Notes under the pieces: model-generated
What the model saw: only the letters and a program-made list of their open reading frames with translations
Databases searched by the model: none
Told to the model about the DNA's origin: nothing
Translations under genes and position numbers: made by a program
Source: Prorocentrum cordatum
Taxonomy: Eukaryota > Sar > Dinophyceae > Prorocentrales > Prorocentraceae
Direction of reading: 5' to 3'
Assembly (NCBI GenBank): GCA_963575745.1
Contig: CAUYUJ010000336.1
Span: forward strand, 652,080-716,079
Length of the DNA stretch: 64,000 nt
In this document: positions 61,853-64,000 of the stretch, piece after piece
How the letters are laid out: each line of letters begins with the position of its first letter
Numbering within the stretch: position 1 is the first letter of the stretch

Positions 61853-64000
61853 TGGTGAAGCCGTCCAGGTCGAACCTGTCGATTCAGAAAGACGCCCAGA
61901 CCACAGCGTCGTCTATGATCGGCCTCGCGTGCTGCTGCTCTGGGATGAGCTCGGGGGGCGGTGCGCCCATGCACGCAGGTCCGTCTGGCAACGCCTCCAT
62001 TCTGCGCAAGGCCGCCCTGGCTGCTGCCACTGGCGCCCAAAGAGGGTCCTGAGCAGGCGGCCCCTTGCGAGGGGGTCTGGTCGGGCACGCGCTGCTCCTC
62101 GTCCTGGGCCTCGTGGTCTGAGCGCTGGCGCACGGCGCGGACAGTGGCACCAGCTGCCACCAGCAGGGGGACCGCCACACTTCCCCTCTTGACGGCGCTC
62201 TTGACGATCTTGCCCTGGAGCCCTTGGAGTCGTCCACGGCACTCTTGCAGCTGGAAGGCAGCCAGGCGAGTGCGCGCCACCTTGCCGCAGTTGACGCACT
62301 TGTGGTATCCCCGACAAACTTCCAGGACGTGCGACTGCTTGGGCGCCGCCTTGGGGCGGGCTGCCGAGGTCGCGTTGGCGCCCTGCTGCTGCTGCCGAGG
62401 GCGAGGCACGGCCAGCTTGGCATCGCCGAGGAGGTCCCTGAAGTGACCGATGGACTCCAGCACGCGCTTGGTGGCCTTGAGCTCCTGCTTGAGCTGCATC
62501 ATGGCCCACTCTGGCGGCGCGCTGAGGTCCGCCCCTTTCTCAGCCCAGACGTCTGCGAGGTCATTGTGTCTCATGTGAAGCTGGACCTCATCTGGCGACG
62601 CTTGGCGCTTGACCTGCGCTATGTGCGAGGCGACCTTGATGACCGACAGATCTTGGCCTGGGGCGATGCCCATGTCGTTGAGGCGGCCCCAGATCTCCGC
62701 CCGCGCGTGCGCGTAGGGCCGAGCCGCTGAGCAACACCACGCCCTGCCTCTGGCCAGCCCTTGGACAACTTGAGCGCTGTCGATAATGATGGTGGCGATG
62801 AAGACCGCGTACCTGAGGGAGTGGAGCAACCCCCACAACTCTGCCAGCACCGAGCTCGGGTCGAGGAAGGTAGGGGGCCGTAGAGGCCCTGCACCACGTC
62901 GTGAGCGTCCGTCGTGCACTGTAGCGCCGCCCAGCCTCCGTGCCTGAGGTCGCCCAGGCCCTTGACCGAGCCGTCCGAGACCAGCGCGCCGTTGAGCTCG
63001 GAGTCCGCGCCATCTACGATCCAGTAGACGCGTTGCTCGGGGAGGTCCCACGGCAGGCCGTAGCAGGGGGTCCGCCGCAAACCTCTCTCCCACAGCCACC
63101 TTGCAGCCTCAGAAGAGGAGGCGGTGGCCCCCAGGTGACAGACATCCTGAAAGGTGGGGGCCGCGTCGTAGGCTGTGAGCTGGTCCCGCACTGAGGCGCA
63201 CGTCGGGCTGCTACACTGCCAGTAGTAGTGCTGCATGGTGCCGAACACGGTGGAGTCGTCGCAGAGCTGGCAGTAGGGTGCGTCCGCCTGGCCCGAAGTG
63301 AAAAGGGCCTCCTGCGAGGGGTAGCCGCCGAGCGCCGCTTTCTTGACAGCATCCGCGTGGTGCTGCAACCAGCCCTCCTGCTTGCGCCTCATGACCAGCT
63401 GCCGCGCGGGTGACAGCCAGGGCGTAGGCAAGAGCGCCGCGCGCTCTGGCTTGGCCGCTGCCCACTGAGCTAGGGCTCGGCTACGGGCTGCGTAGAGGAG
63501 CGCCGCCTCCACCGACTTGGGGCACACTTGCAGCATATCGAGGTGGACGTCGGCGCCTTGTAGCACTCCCCCTCGCGGCGGAAGAATGATCTCGAAAGCC
63601 GGCGGCATGCGCCAGCCATGAGCCCGCGCCGTGACCGTGGTGGCTCCCGCGGGGCCGCGGACAACCTGCCAGAGGTCCTGGGGGTCAGCCTTGGCGTACG
63701 GCTCGAGCTGGTGCTGGACTCTGGCCCAAGCTGTGGCCTGGGCTCGGCGTCCTTCAGGGTGATCCCACGCTTCCCGCGCCCAAGCCAGCACCGGTGCCAG
63801 GGCGAGGGTGTCGGCGCAGCTGGGGTCCAGGCCGTCGTGCAGCACGCGAGACGTGAAAGCCGTGGCGCCCCTGCGGATAGCGCGGTCCTTCTGTTGAATA
63901 GGTCTGGGCGTGCCGCGCACCCGAGCTCCATAGGCAATCGAAGCTCCAAGACCCTGCCTCACGACCATCTTGAGCTTGCCACCGCGAGCCCTGGGCAGGC
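61849..64000 (-). CDS. LINE polyprotein C-terminal part: connector, zinc knuckle, RNase H, Cys cluster (partial)
   Basis: The frame is open to the right window edge, so the reverse transcriptase lies outside; MVVRQGLGASIAYGARVRGT at 63968 is internal to the element. In order: connector with LALAPVLAWAREAW; a knuckle YCQLCDDSTVFGTMQHYYWQ-C; RNase H with GALVSDGSVKG (Asp), VLAELWGLLHSL (Glu), IIIDSAQVVQG (Asp), VIKVASHIAQVKRQ and RHNDLADVWAEKGA (Asp); a second cluster YHKCVNCGKVARTRLAAFQL; and a basic tail ending at TGA 61849. The frame changes inside RNase H at G5 (62873-62877); one added base joins LYGP to PTFLDPSSVLAEL. Apart from that single base, all expected RNase H acidic residues are present, so this copy may be young or active. 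Confidence 0.7.

Overview
This window looks like nuclear DNA of a dinoflagellate. The evidence is a relict copy of the dinoflagellate spliced leader (TAGCCATTTTGGCTCGAG, 29722-29739) 31 bases before an ATG, GC-rich exons cut by introns that begin mostly GTG and end AG|G, a long PPR gene of dinoflagellate style, LINE-type retroelement fragments with an RNase H domain, and an extreme load of micro-, mini- and satellite DNA. There is no prokaryotic-style gene packing. I cannot name the species from sequence alone; a Prorocentrum-like genome is a guess.

Layout. 0-7.7 kb is mostly repeats, with one possible coding remnant at 0.1-0.7 kb and an eleven-copy 90-bp satellite at 6.8-7.7 kb. A 3' exon of an unknown gene lies at 7.8-8.07 kb, followed by three tandem copies of a ~740-bp unit (8.7-10.9 kb). 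A PPR protein gene lies on the minus strand (13.1 to about 11.1 kb). 13.5-25 kb is gene-poor: a 0.85-kb tandem duplication, a second 90-bp satellite block inside a composite cassette shared with the 6.6-kb locus, dispersed AAGAGGCCCC arrays and a 56-base poly(T). 25.2-27.8 kb holds a proline-rich coding region of unknown function.

29.7-44 kb is the gene-rich core, all on the plus strand. Gene A (29.77-35.12 kb) follows the relict leader and has microsatellite-filled introns. Gene B (35.16-37.16 kb) is acidic and lysine-rich. Gene C (37.91-40.82 kb) is a five-exon gene that I could splice into a single 687-codon frame; it encodes a transposase-like protein with two Cys knuckles. Gene D (40.83-41.74 kb) is a cytosine-C5-methyltransferase-like protein that lies in the same frame as gene C, separated only by one TAA and three codons. 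Gene E (43.03-43.97 kb) carries a duplicated Trp/Tyr motif. Genes C-E are bracketed by two arrays of the same 11-bp GATGGAATTCC minisatellite.

47.9-58.8 kb appears to be one LINE broken in two: ORF1 plus endonuclease at 47.9-49.76 kb and linker, reverse transcriptase and RNase H remnants at 55.5-58.8 kb, with 5.7 kb of satellites between. A second LINE runs on the minus strand from the right window edge to 60.4 kb; its 3' part encodes a zinc knuckle, RNase H, a second Cys cluster and an extra downstream ORF joined by an ATGA overlap.

A recurring oddity is that coding frames break at single bases, mostly in homopolymers (G13, A5, G5), and one added or removed base restores them. This points either to long-read indel errors or to recent decay. 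Positions and translations come from reading the sequence; splice sites are inferred, and family statements rest on remembered motifs, not on searches.
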